From Treponema maltophilum ATCC 51939 (lineage in GTDB: Bacteria > Spirochaetota > Spirochaetia > Treponematales > Treponemataceae), in the NCBI RefSeq assembly GCF_000413055.1, contig NZ_KE332518.1, positions 2,419,583 through 2,483,582 on the forward strand: 64,000 bases of DNA, written 5' to 3'. The notes beneath the pieces are model-generated. The model was given only the letters and a program-made list of their open reading frames with translations. It was not told the origin of the DNA and ran no database searches. Positions 35,439 to 43,919 of this stretch are shown in pieces; within the stretch, counting starts at the first letter, position 1; every line of letters starts with the position of its first letter. The position numbers were made by a program, and so were the translations under genes.

Positions 35439-35739
35439 TATGATTTCAAGATATATGATTAAAATTTTAAGCTTTGATATAAACAATCATATTTCCCAAA
35501 TGATATCTACAAATTCCAGTTTATCGGCCATTTCTTCACCGTCAGACCAAACACTTCGCATTTGCCGCACTTCGTGCTCTTTGTCTGCTGGCGAAGCGCC
35601 GCGAAATGAATATGTCCGCTTGGCGGTCGTTCATTTATGCTTGCGCGCTTCAAATTAGAATTTGTAGAGGTGAGAAAAATGTAATGGCAACATATTCAAC
35701 TTAAATCGAAATAATATAAAATTACGAGGAGATTATAAG
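35439..35739 (+). other. Intergenic segment with a GC-rich structured patch in AT-rich DNA
   Basis: Three hundred bases between the RpiB-like and methyltransferase genes. No gene is seen. The centre (about 35540-35655) is much richer in GC than its surroundings and folds into hairpins, described separately. The frame at 35440-35658 has no ribosome site and is not called. Confidence 0.45.
35593..35651 (+). repeat. Imperfect long hairpin, recombination-site-like
   Basis: Three successive paired arms: GAAGCGC (35593-35599) with GCGCTTC (35645-35651); AAATGAA (35604-35610) with TTCATTT (35630-35636); CCGC (35616-35619) with GCGG (35623-35626), separated by unpaired bulges. The bulged 59-nt fold is reminiscent of integron attC sites, but I see no convincing pair of GTTRRRY cores, so the identity stays open. 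Confidence 0.4.
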
Positions 35740-36504
35740 ATGAACAATTATATAAAATTAAATGAAGATAGATGGAATAATGTAAAAAATGACTATACTG
35801 AGCCATTGACACATGAAGAATTAGAAGAAGTTAGAAATAATCCGATTTCTGTTGCATTAACTGTTGGGAAAAAAGTTCCGAAAGAATGGTTTGAAAAAGC
35901 AAACGGAAAAAAGATATTAGGTTTAGCTTGTGGTGGTGGACAGCAGGGACCGGTTTTTGCTATAAAAGGTTATGATGTAACCATAATGGATTTTTCTAAA
36001 TCACAATTACAAAGAGATGATATGGTTGCTAAAAGAGAAGGCTTAAAAATCAACACAATTCAAGGCGATATGACAAAACCATTTCCATTTGAAAATGAAA
36101 CTTTTGATATTATTTTTAATCCGGTTTCAAATGTATATATAGAAGATTTAGAAAACATGTATAAAGAAGCCTCTCGAGTATTGAAAAAGGGTGGACTGTT
36201 AATGGTCGGATTTATGAATCCTTGGATATACATGTATGATGCTGACATTGTATGGGACAAACCCGATGAGGAATTACTTTTAAAGTTTTCAATCCCTTTT
36301 AATTCAAAAGAGCTTGAAGAGGAAGGCAAGATAACCATAAATCCAGAATATGGATATGAATTTAGCCATACCTTAGAAACTCAGATTAGAGGACAACTTA
36401 AAAATGGTCTCGCTATGATAGATTTTTATGAATCGTGTGACAAAAGACATAGATTATCACGTTATGGAAATGACTATATAGCTACACTTTGCATTAAACT
36501 ATAA
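35740..36504 (+). CDS. Class I SAM-dependent methyltransferase
   Basis: 254 aa. Motif I ILGLACGGGQQG near 65, motif II DVTIMDFS, then NTIQGDMTKPFPFENETFDIIFNPVSN and the post-motif VLKKGGLLMVGF define a Methyltransf_11-type small-molecule methyltransferase. Substrate unknown. GAGGAG precedes the ATG. AT-rich like the upstream isomerase; both look like acquired single genes. Confidence 0.85.
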   Translation: MNNYIKLNEDRWNNVKNDYTEPLTHEELEEVRNNPISVALTVGKKVPKEWFEKANGKKILGLACGGGQQGPVFAIKGYDVTIMDFSKSQLQRDDMVAKREGLKINTIQGDMTKPFPFENETFDIIFNPVSNVYIEDLENMYKEASRVLKKGGLLMVGFMNPWIYMYDADIVWDKPDEELLLKFSIPFNSKELEEEGKITINPEYGYEFSHTLETQIRGQLKNGLAMIDFYESCDKRHRLSRYGNDYIATLCIKL

Positions 36505-36506
36505 TG

Positions 36507-36674
36507 TTATAGTAATACAATTCCTGCGAAGAGCATCGGAATAAATAATATCCCCATCAACAACCATGCTTTCCAATAATGAAAAGTTCCTGCAGGCAAA
36601 AACAATAAAATTCCTATGGCCACCACGCCGAGAGAAAACTTTAACAGTGCTTTAAAGCACAAATCTTTTTCCAT
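36507..36674 (-). pseudogene. N-terminal fragment of an isoprenylcysteine-carboxylmethyltransferase-like membrane protein
   Basis: A 55-codon minus-strand frame with a proper ribosome site (AGAGG, 5 bp from the ATG at 36674). It encodes MEKDLCFKALLKFSLGVV and then FLPAGTFHYWKAWLLMGILF, resembling the first helices of ICMT/DUF-type membrane methyltransferases, and stops just after the second helix. Full-length relatives are about 180-210 aa, so this is a truncated remnant ending 2 bp beyond the methyltransferase stop. Confidence 0.5.
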
Positions 36675-36700
36675 ACAACCTCTTTTATATTCCCCTTCGC

Positions 36701-37528
36701 TCAGTTCTTTATGAGCTGTATAATTTTTTCACAATGCCTTTCTGTAATTTTTCCGGTCTTATTAAAAAGCGGACGCCCTTCTATCTTGCCGAACTTAATA
36801 AACTGTATCCAATCCTTTTGAATTGCAATAACGGCAGCCTTATTTTCATCGGTAATGTGTATATTCATGTTATCTATGGTGCCGAAGAAAAATGCAAGTT
36901 CCGCCCCATGATATGAGCCGCGAAGTCCATTATATAGATTAGGAATATAATTCATTCTATATCCGTATACGGGAGATTTTTCTCCGATTTTTTCCATGAG
37001 GAACAGTGCACTTGAGTGAAATACAAGCAACTCCATGATTTGAATTTGTAAGTCTACGATTCCGTTCGCTTCCGGTTTTAGTTCGGATTCAAGAGAATCT
37101 GCAAATTCTCCGTATTTTTTCAACAGAAATTCTTTTAAATGTTCTTTGTTCTTTGTAATTCCAAGGGCTTTGTAGTACATCGGTAATTCAATCATGGAAA
37201 ATTCATCTTTATTTGACCCTATCAGTACCGGCATACAAGGGAATGATCCTCGTTCCAACAGATTCATCGGGTGCTCTGTAAAAAACTTACCGTCAATGAT
37301 ATCATTCGGGACATTTCCCGCACAAAGCATGAGTTTATGAAACAGATTATTACTCAGCGGATTTAAATAATGATACAGGGCTGCGACTGCGCATCCGCTT
37401 TCAAAAACAGGCATATAGCCGAAGTTTCCTATTCGATAAGTAATTGTAACCGCTACAATACCTTGCTCGGCAATATGCGCCATTGTGTATATCGGAACCG
37501 TTCCCGATCCTTCTCCTTTAAGATACAT
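36701..37528 (-). pseudogene. Decayed type-B carboxylesterase
   Basis: 275 codons resembling the C-terminal two thirds of para-nitrobenzyl/type-B carboxylesterases. The N-terminal HGGGF region is absent. After VAVTITYRIGNFGYMP the sequence jumps to ESGCAVAALYHYL, so the block that normally leads into the FGESAGA nucleophile elbow is deleted. The late segments (MPVLIGSNKDEFSM; SYHGAELAFFFG with the catalytic His region) remain. The upstream minus-strand sequence continues in another frame to a stop. A non-functional relic is most likely. Confidence 0.65.
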
Positions 37529-37702
37529 TTTCTATCAGTGGGCAGATCAACGTCGGATTGCCTATATTCTCAATACTTATATTTTTTTGTATAATTGCAG
37601 AGTGTCAATTAAAAGAGATTTTTTCAGGGGATTCCGAATAAGTGATAGGGCATCTCGAAAAATTGACCTTGGGCGAATTTGTTCGAGATTTAAAGAAACG
37701 GT

Positions 37703-38119
37703 ATGAGAGAATCAAATCAATTAAAAGAATGTCAGAAACTTTGGGCAGCACATAAGTATCTCGTTCTCAGCAAGTCCGGCACTATTTATAACGAGATTCG
37801 CGAATATTTAAAGCGGGAGAATGCACAAGTGCGGCATGTGTTGACTCTCATTGATCAGGCGCGCACTTTACCGGAGAATCGAGGACAAGTCTGCAACGCG
37901 TTTCAGCATATCTGGGGATATTTTAAGAAGCAGGCTGCTCGGGATGAAAAGGCGGAGTTTATGTATTGTTTGGAGCAATATCGCAGCGGTCAGGCGGAAC
38001 AGGAAATTTTGTTGGGCGCTGTTCGCAAGCTCTTTGCAGTCTACCCTAACAACTATTTGCAGCAATCGCATCTATTATTCGGAGAACAAGATGAGACTGT
38101 GGCATCAAGATATGATTAA
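37703..38119 (+). CDS. DUF1722 (YbgA-like) protein
   Basis: 138 aa. The opening LWAAHKYLVLSKSGTIYNEI and later FQHIWGYFKKQA match the DUF1722/YbgA family. DUF1722 is often fused to DUF523 (TudS); in that fusion the pair acts on thiolated tRNA uridines. Here DUF523 is a separate gene at 51873-52289. Weak ribosome site. The stop overlaps the next gene's start by 29 bp, so the two are coupled. Confidence 0.8.
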   Translation: MRESNQLKECQKLWAAHKYLVLSKSGTIYNEIREYLKRENAQVRHVLTLIDQARTLPENRGQVCNAFQHIWGYFKKQAARDEKAEFMYCLEQYRSGQAEQEILLGAVRKLFAVYPNNYLQQSHLLFGEQDETVASRYD

Positions 38120-38456
38120 CAAACTCCCGCGTCAACAGCTGTTGGGACAACATAGGGAGTGTTGTGCCTTGCGCGGAAACGGCTGGGGCAGGCCGCACGC
38201 AACGGTCAACTATGTGTTTAACTATTCACCGTATTTGCTCTATCGGTACCACCGACTCATTATGGCAGAGATGAATCGGCGAGGCTACAGGGTCAGTCCC
38301 GAGTGGTTGGACAAAGACTATCGCGGCAAAAGATGTCCGGCATATAACAATTTAGCGGTCATTGAAGTACCTAATCCCATATATACCGAACATGATGATT
38401 GCTATTATCGCGAGTGTCTCAAGAATTTGGAAACCAAGGGAATTCATTTGGATTAA
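38091..38456 (+). CDS. Pyrimidine-dimer DNA glycosylase-like protein (TIGR02328 family)
   Basis: 121 aa opening MRLWHQDMINKLPRQQLLGQ HRECCALRG, the hallmark of the TIGR02328/Pyr_excise family, related to T4 endonuclease V. The family's enzyme activity is largely untested, so a UV-repair role is only suggested. ATG at 38091 follows GGAGAA. It overlaps the DUF1722 gene. Confidence 0.8.
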   Translation: MRLWHQDMINKLPRQQLLGQHRECCALRGNGWGRPHATVNYVFNYSPYLLYRYHRLIMAEMNRRGYRVSPEWLDKDYRGKRCPAYNNLAVIEVPNPIYTEHDDCYYRECLKNLETKGIHLD

Positions 38457-38548
38457 TATTGTGGGGCTCCATTATAAAAAGAAAGTCTTTGTTCATGGCT
38501 TTTTTTTCTCCGGAGGTTTCCCTCACTTCGTTTCTGTACGGAAATCCA

Positions 38549-39151
38549 TCAAAGAAATCTTCTAAACCAAGTATCCAAAAAATTCATTTGTTCTTCAGTA
38601 TGAAACCAATGTTCTCCCTCATCAAAAACCGTTAAGTCCGCATGTATTTTATTCGCAAAATTCGTCATTGTCTCTAAAGAAGTCATATCGTCTTTTTTAC
38701 CGTAAAGAATGCCGGTAGGAATGTTCCATGCTATAGGATTTTTTCTGGCAAAAGAAAGATATTTCCACGATAAGGATTCGCCGAACTGAATGTTGATGAC
38801 TTTTTTTAGTCTAAGCTCTTCTTCGGATATCTTTGCCCGTTTCATCATGTGTAAAATGATATTTTCCATATCGACAATGGGGGAAACAAACAGTGCTTTT
38901 TTGATCGGTTTTTCCGATAAGGATAACATAGAAAAATATGCCCCTATACTGTTTGCAATTAATAAAATTTCATTATAATTTGGAATAATGGAATCAAAAT
39001 AGTTTTGAAATTCTTCATCGGCCTGCCAAGGTAATTCCGATTTATAATTAAAACCTAAAAGCTCATAATCATCATTAAAAAACTTTTTATAGTAAAGCGC
39101 TTCGTCGGCAGAACCGCCTTTTCCGTGTATATATACAACCGCATTTTTCAT
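38549..39151 (-). CDS. Small alpha/beta hydrolase
   Basis: 200 aa, predicted cytosolic. YIHGKGGSADEA near the N-terminus is the oxyanion region, ANSIGAYFS holds the nucleophile Ser, and DEGEHWFHTEEQ the catalytic His, with Asp in YGKKDDMTS. It resembles small esterase/thioesterase-like hydrolases of Firmicutes. Substrate unknown. It points against its neighbours on both sides. Confidence 0.82.
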   Translation of the reverse strand: MKNAVVYIHGKGGSADEALYYKKFFNDDYELLGFNYKSELPWQADEEFQNYFDSIIPNYNEILLIANSIGAYFSMLSLSEKPIKKALFVSPIVDMENIILHMMKRAKISEEELRLKKVINIQFGESLSWKYLSFARKNPIAWNIPTGILYGKKDDMTSLETMTNFANKIHADLTVFDEGEHWFHTEEQMNFLDTWFRRFL

Positions 39152-39200
39152 ATAAAACTCCGCCGCATTCTAAACGAAATATGGATAGTGTTCAATACTT

Positions 39201-39210
39201 GTGGTATAAT
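39201..39210 (+). promoter_or_regulatory. Extended -10 promoter of the GNAT gene
   Basis: TGGTATAAT within 39202-39210 combines an extended TG motif with a perfect TATAAT (39205-39210), 35 bp before the ATG at 39246. The -35 (TGGATA) is weak, as is common for extended -10 promoters. Confidence 0.5.
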
Positions 39211-39245
39211 ACGGACAGCTGAAAATCGGCTGCGGGGTTGTGCTT

Positions 39246-39683
39246 ATGGTAAGAGAAGCGGTAAAAGAAGATTTATATGAATTATTGAATCTATATCTGT
39301 TTTTACACGAAAAAGATATTCCGGAAAATTCAAGCCGTCTGGAAAACACATGGAAAACAATTATTGAAGATAAAAATCATCATATCATCGTCAATGAAAT
39401 AGACGGCAAAATACTGTCGTCCTGTGTTTGTGTGATCATTCCGAATTTGACGAGAGATGTGCGCCCGTATGCGTTTATTGAAAATGTCGTTACGAATGAA
39501 GAATACCGCGGAAAAGGATACGCAACGGAATGTCTCGATTATGCAAAGGAGATAGCGATTAAAAATAATTGCTATAAGATGATGCTTTTGACGGGTACAA
39601 AAAAAGAAAGCACATTGAATTTCTATAAAAATGCAGGGTACAACAGCGAGGACAAAACGGCATTTATACAGTGGCTGGAGTAA
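39246..39683 (+). CDS. GNAT-family N-acetyltransferase
   Basis: 145 aa. Acetyl-CoA-binding core: VTNEEYRGKGYATECLDYAK (motif A), then MLLTGTKKESTLNFYKNAGY (motif B) and a final SEDKTAFIQWL. Substrate unknown. The ATG at 39246 is preferred to the in-frame GTG at 39240 because GCGGGG lies at better spacing. A promoter precedes it. Confidence 0.87.
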   Translation: MVREAVKEDLYELLNLYLFLHEKDIPENSSRLENTWKTIIEDKNHHIIVNEIDGKILSSCVCVIIPNLTRDVRPYAFIENVVTNEEYRGKGYATECLDYAKEIAIKNNCYKMMLLTGTKKESTLNFYKNAGYNSEDKTAFIQWLE

Positions 39684-39743
39684 GATAAACTGTAATTCGT
39701 ATAAATCGGTAAAATCGAAATCCGAGGAGATGATTTTTAGACG

Positions 39744-40433
39744 ATGGAAACAGTGATTATACACGGACAAAATCATAAGGGATCAACATATCATATTGCG
39801 AACAATCTGGCATTGAAAGTCGGAGGAAACATAAAAGAGTTTTTTTTGCCGAAAGATTTCGGTGAGTTTTGTACCGGTTGTACAAAGTGTTTTTTAGAAT
39901 CGGAAAAACAATGTCCGCATTTCGACAAACTTAACCCTATTACCGAGACGATAGACAAAGCCGATTTGATTATTCTTGCAAGTCCCGTATATGTAATGCA
40001 CCCAACGGGTTCCATGAAAGCATTTTTAGATCATTACGGATATCGTTGGATGGTACACCGGCCGGAGGAAACAATGTTTTCTAAGCAGGGTGTGTGTATT
40101 TCCTCTGCCGCGGGTGGGGGTATGAAATCTGCAAATAAAGATATGGCAGACAGTTTGTTTTTTTGGGGAGTTGCTGAAATTTACACATACGGCAAAGCTG
40201 TTCAGGCTGTAAAATGGCAAGATGTAAGTGAAAAAGATAAAAAATCCATAGATAAAGCATTAAGCTCTCTTGCAAGAAAAATTACCGATAAGTATGGTAA
40301 AGCGAAGCCCGGAATAAAAACAAAACTGATGTTCAATATCATGCGCCTCTTGCAAAATAAAGTTCGGAATCGGGCAGATACGGATTATTGGCAGGAAAAG
40401 GGATGGCGGGATAAAAACCGTCCGTGGAAATAA
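39744..40433 (+). CDS. Flavodoxin-like NAD(P)H-dependent FMN reductase
   Basis: 229 aa. The FMN loop HGQNHKGSTYHIA near residue 7 and the C-rich CTGCTKCFLESEKQCPH (about 52-68) plus ASPVYVMHPTGSMKAFLDH match iron-sulfur-flavoprotein/multimeric flavodoxin-like reductases. It probably reduces quinones or other small acceptors. The gene lies 60 bp after the acetyltransferase and immediately left of the restriction island. Confidence 0.85.
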   Translation: METVIIHGQNHKGSTYHIANNLALKVGGNIKEFFLPKDFGEFCTGCTKCFLESEKQCPHFDKLNPITETIDKADLIILASPVYVMHPTGSMKAFLDHYGYRWMVHRPEETMFSKQGVCISSAAGGGMKSANKDMADSLFFWGVAEIYTYGKAVQAVKWQDVSEKDKKSIDKALSSLARKITDKYGKAKPGIKTKLMFNIMRLLQNKVRNRADTDYWQEKGWRDKNRPWK

Positions 40434-40548
40434 TGATAAACTTTGGAAATATTCTATAGGGAACCTTTGAAAACCAACCGGATTTTTAGAGATGCCGCAT
40501 ATTAACTTGAAAGTTTAGTTGAGAAATTCAACGATCCACCCTTTTCCC

Positions 40549-40767
40549 GAATTCAGCTTTCCAATATTCTCCCTATGTGGCGTTTTTCAAAGAACATATC
40601 TTTGTTTGTAAAAACGATAATTACAGCGGCAAGTGTAACACAGATTGTTTCGACGCATTTTGTCGTTTGGGTCATCGCAATTTTTTCCTGCATGAAGTTT
40701 ACAAAAAGGTGAAAAATAATACTTGCAAGCATGCTTCGGTTATTTTTCACATACACCCATGTTGTTA
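40549..40767 (-). repeat. Direct repeat copy A: duplicated 3' end of the CPBP-protease gene
   Basis: 219 bp that match 48873-49091 at 212 of 219 positions by hand alignment. It holds the last 67 codons of the CPBP gene (from VYVKNNRSML to RILES and the stop, 40553-40756) but no start or upstream part, so it is a pseudogene fragment. It marks the left edge of the hsd island. Confidence 0.9.
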
Positions 40768-40815
40768 ATCAACTTGCCGGCAACACCCGCTTCTACGATG
40801 TTATAAACATAAATC

Positions 40816-42606
40816 CTATGGCAATTGTTCAAGACCAAGCTCTTTCAAGAATACATTATGAGCATTTTTTGCATTTTTGATGTCATCCTCTATTGTCCTC
40901 AATTCTTTTGCCACTTCTTCAATATCAATTATTTTTTCTTCAGGAGCTGTGCTTACATATCGGGAAATATTTAAGTTGTATCCATTCTTCTCAATTTCTT
41001 CCATAGATACACGACGTGAATACCTCTTGTCATCTTCCCTACGGAATTGGTATACATCAACGATTTTATCTATGTGCTCTGGTAAAAGGACATTTTGTCT
41101 TTTCCCTTTTTCGTAATATTCACTTGCATTGATAAATAACACATCATCAGGTTTCTTGCATTTTTTCAATACAAGAATGCAAACCGGTATTCCTGTCGAA
41201 AAGAATAAATTAGCCGGCAGTCCGATTACCGCGTCAATATTTCCATCTTTCAGAAGTTTAGCTCTAATCTTCTCTTCTGTACCTCCTCGGAACAATACGC
41301 CATGAGGCAAGATAATTGCCATAGTTCCATTTTTGCTCAAAAAATGAAATCCATGTAGCAAAAACGCAAAATCAGCTGCCGACTTTGGTGCAAGTCCATA
41401 ACCTTTAAAACGAAAATCTTCAGCTAATGTATCATCCGGTTCCCATCGATAACTAAAAGGCGGATTTGCTACTACAGCATCACACTCCAACTTTTTAGCC
41501 GGATTCATTTCATTCAGCAACGACCAATCATTTAACAAAGAATCTCCGTGAAAAATTTGAAACTCCGAATCCTTAAAACCATGCAGCAACATATTCATTC
41601 GTGCAAGGTTATAGGTCGTTATGTTTTTTTCTTGTCCATATATTTGACTGATGCTATTAGGCTCAAGATGTTTCTTTACATTGATAAGCAGTGAGCCTGA
41701 TCCACAGGCAAAATCCAACAGGTTATTGATAAATTTTCTCTTTCCCAATTCCGGTTTCTGGCTATCCAATATAACAATTCTGGAGAGAATAGTAGAAATC
41801 TGTTGAGGGGTATAGAACTCACCTGCTTTTTTACCGGAACCGGCTGCAAATTGTCCGATTAAATATTCATAGGCACTTCCTAAAAGGTCTATTTCATTTG
41901 TAAATTCAGCAAGCTTTTCGGCAATTTTGGTAATTATAGAACACAATATTGCGTTACGTGATAGATAATCTTTTCCCAGTTTATCGGAATCAAGATTAAC
42001 CTCCGAAAATAATCCATGGAAAGTACTTTCAAATGATTCATTTTCAATAAACTTAAAGCCTCTTTGCAAAGTCTTCAAAAGTTGATTGTTTTGTGTCCGT
42101 GATAACTCGTAAATATTGCTCCATAGATAATGCGGCTTAATGACAAAATGAATTTTTTTACGCATTTGTTTTTCAAAAATAGTTACATGATCTAAATTAT
42201 TAATATACCATACACTTAAAGGCGTTAGTTTTTGACTTTCGAGTAAACTTTCATATTCATCAATGAGAGTTTGTCTTGCTCTTTGGATAAGATTATTGTC
42301 TGTCTCATCTTCTTTTATAGGCAACTTACTTATAGGCAATGTATTAAAGTAAGTCGTTATCTTTAATTTTAATTCAGCTATAACTTTATCTATATTCCCA
42401 TTGCTTTGTACATTTTCAATCTCTTTTTCACAATCCGTATAGTCTTTGCCAAGCTCTTTCTGTACAGAAGTTTCATAGTTATCAGAAAGATACCTTAAGA
42501 AAAGAAAGGATAACATATAATCACGGAAGTCATCCGCATTCATAGCACCGCGAAGTTTATTCGCTATGCTCCAAAGTGCATCTCCTAATTGTTGTGTATC
42601 ATTCAT
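40816..42606 (-). CDS. hsdM: Type I restriction-modification DNA methyltransferase HsdM
   Basis: 596-aa N6-adenine methyltransferase subunit. After an HsdM_N helical domain come AGEFYTPQQI (261), the SAM-binding FACGSGSLL (299-307) and the catalytic NPPF (381-384). It methylates adenine in the sequence set by HsdS and forms the core of the restriction complex. It is last in the operon xre-hsdR-hsdS-ATPase-hsdM and shares one base with the ATPase stop. AT-rich codon use, unlike the core genome. Confidence 0.95.
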   Translation of the reverse strand: MNDTQQLGDALWSIANKLRGAMNADDFRDYMLSFLFLRYLSDNYETSVQKELGKDYTDCEKEIENVQSNGNIDKVIAELKLKITTYFNTLPISKLPIKEDETDNNLIQRARQTLIDEYESLLESQKLTPLSVWYINNLDHVTIFEKQMRKKIHFVIKPHYLWSNIYELSRTQNNQLLKTLQRGFKFIENESFESTFHGLFSEVNLDSDKLGKDYLSRNAILCSIITKIAEKLAEFTNEIDLLGSAYEYLIGQFAAGSGKKAGEFYTPQQISTILSRIVILDSQKPELGKRKFINNLLDFACGSGSLLINVKKHLEPNSISQIYGQEKNITTYNLARMNMLLHGFKDSEFQIFHGDSLLNDWSLLNEMNPAKKLECDAVVANPPFSYRWEPDDTLAEDFRFKGYGLAPKSAADFAFLLHGFHFLSKNGTMAIILPHGVLFRGGTEEKIRAKLLKDGNIDAVIGLPANLFFSTGIPVCILVLKKCKKPDDVLFINASEYYEKGKRQNVLLPEHIDKIVDVYQFRREDDKRYSRRVSMEEIEKNGYNLNISRYVSTAPEEKIIDIEEVAKELRTIEDDIKNAKNAHNVFLKELGLEQLP

Positions 42607-43919
42607 TATTGTTTCTCCTGATTTTGAGTATTCTCAAATAGTTTCTGGTTAAAATTATAGTCTCCCAAAAAATTGTTAAGAATATTTCTAAAATATTGCT
42701 TGTTTTCTTCTACCATTTCTTTAGGATCAAATAAAGAATAATTCCCGTGACTTAAAAGGTTGACTATTCTCGTATATATCGGTTCATTTTCTACATCGCC
42801 TTTTCTAATACATGAAGAAAAATGAGCATATCCATGAAATGATGCTGTTTTTTCTAATATATTTCTCAGTATATTAAAATGATAAGTATACAATTCGCCT
42901 GTGTCAGATGCCCTTTTTAGCTCCTTCAATAATGCGACATGGTGAAAAAACGGCGTTTTAGTAGTATCTTTTAAAATATAAGAGGAATTGTCTGTACTTT
43001 TTTGCAAAAACAACTGCTCCGCGCTGTTAATTTCATTACATAAAACATTGAAAAACAATGTATGATGTGATGATACAATAACTTTTACTTCATTTCCTCT
43101 CATAAGCGTCGCCAGATGACTGGCTATAGCAATTGCATTATTATCATCCAAGGAAGAAATAGGATCATCTACGTAAATATATTTTACCCAGTCGTATGCT
43201 TCTGCTTTGTCTATTACCAATTGAACAATAGCCAAAAAGAAACACCAAATAAAGATATTTTCTTCACCACGAGAAATTTTAATATTGTCGATTCTTTGCA
43301 TGGTGCCTTCAAACAATTCTTCTCTATAAAAACTGATCGCTGCATTATCATAATTAATATTAAAATTGAAATCAGAGTATCGATGAAGAAACGAACGTAT
43401 CTTGTTATCCATATCAAGGTCTTTTAATCCATTAAAAAAACGCGAATTCTTATTAAACTTTAACACGCGCTCCGCATCGTTATCTAAATCATTATCCCAA
43501 TAAAACAAATCTTCTGTAAAAGCATTATAGTAAAGGGTATCAGCCGTTTTTTCTCCGGTCTCCTCATTCAAATGTTGTCCCAAAGACTTAAATTCACCGG
43601 AAAGTCTCGTTTTGCCTGTTCCATTATAAGCGAATAAAATAATATATTTCTTCTCATCCAATAGTTTCTTGAAATACTCGGCTATTTCTTTAATAGAACT
43701 AATTTTTTTATGTCCGATCCTTTTGAAAATAAAATCAATGTTCACAAGTAATTCTTGCGATACATTTTCTTTTAAAATATAATTCCCGGAAGTTTTATCT
43801 TTTTTATAATTTTCTGTGATTATTTTTTTGTAATGTTGAAACTCATCATTACCCATGGTTTTATTTGTTAATTTTTGAAACTCTTCTCTTGTAAAACTTG
43901 AGGGAATATTTATGCTCAT
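42606..43919 (-). CDS. PrrC/RloC-like ABC-ATPase, candidate anticodon nuclease of the hsd locus
   Basis: 437 aa. An N-terminal segment of about 95 residues precedes Walker A AYNGTGKT (97-104), an ABC signature ISRGEE (215-220), Walker B YIYVDD (247-252) with D-loop SSLDD and H-loop SSHH (283-286). The C-terminal about 90 residues carry Arg352-x3-Glu356 and His391, matching the order and near-spacing of the Arg/Glu/His triad of E. coli PrrC, and RIVNLLSH fits a HEPN-like Rx6H. PrrC is a tRNA anticodon nuclease held silent by a type I enzyme and released by phage. No coiled coil or zinc hook is seen, unlike RloC. ATGA overlap with hsdS; GGAGG precedes ATG 43919. Confidence 0.75.
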   Translation of the reverse strand: MSINIPSSFTREEFQKLTNKTMGNDEFQHYKKIITENYKKDKTSGNYILKENVSQELLVNIDFIFKRIGHKKISSIKEIAEYFKKLLDEKKYIILFAYNGTGKTRLSGEFKSLGQHLNEETGEKTADTLYYNAFTEDLFYWDNDLDNDAERVLKFNKNSRFFNGLKDLDMDNKIRSFLHRYSDFNFNINYDNAAISFYREELFEGTMQRIDNIKISRGEENIFIWCFFLAIVQLVIDKAEAYDWVKYIYVDDPISSLDDNNAIAIASHLATLMRGNEVKVIVSSHHTLFFNVLCNEINSAEQLFLQKSTDNSSYILKDTTKTPFFHHVALLKELKRASDTGELYTYHFNILRNILEKTASFHGYAHFSSCIRKGDVENEPIYTRIVNLLSHGNYSLFDPKEMVEENKQYFRNILNNFLGDYNFNQKLFENTQNQEKQ

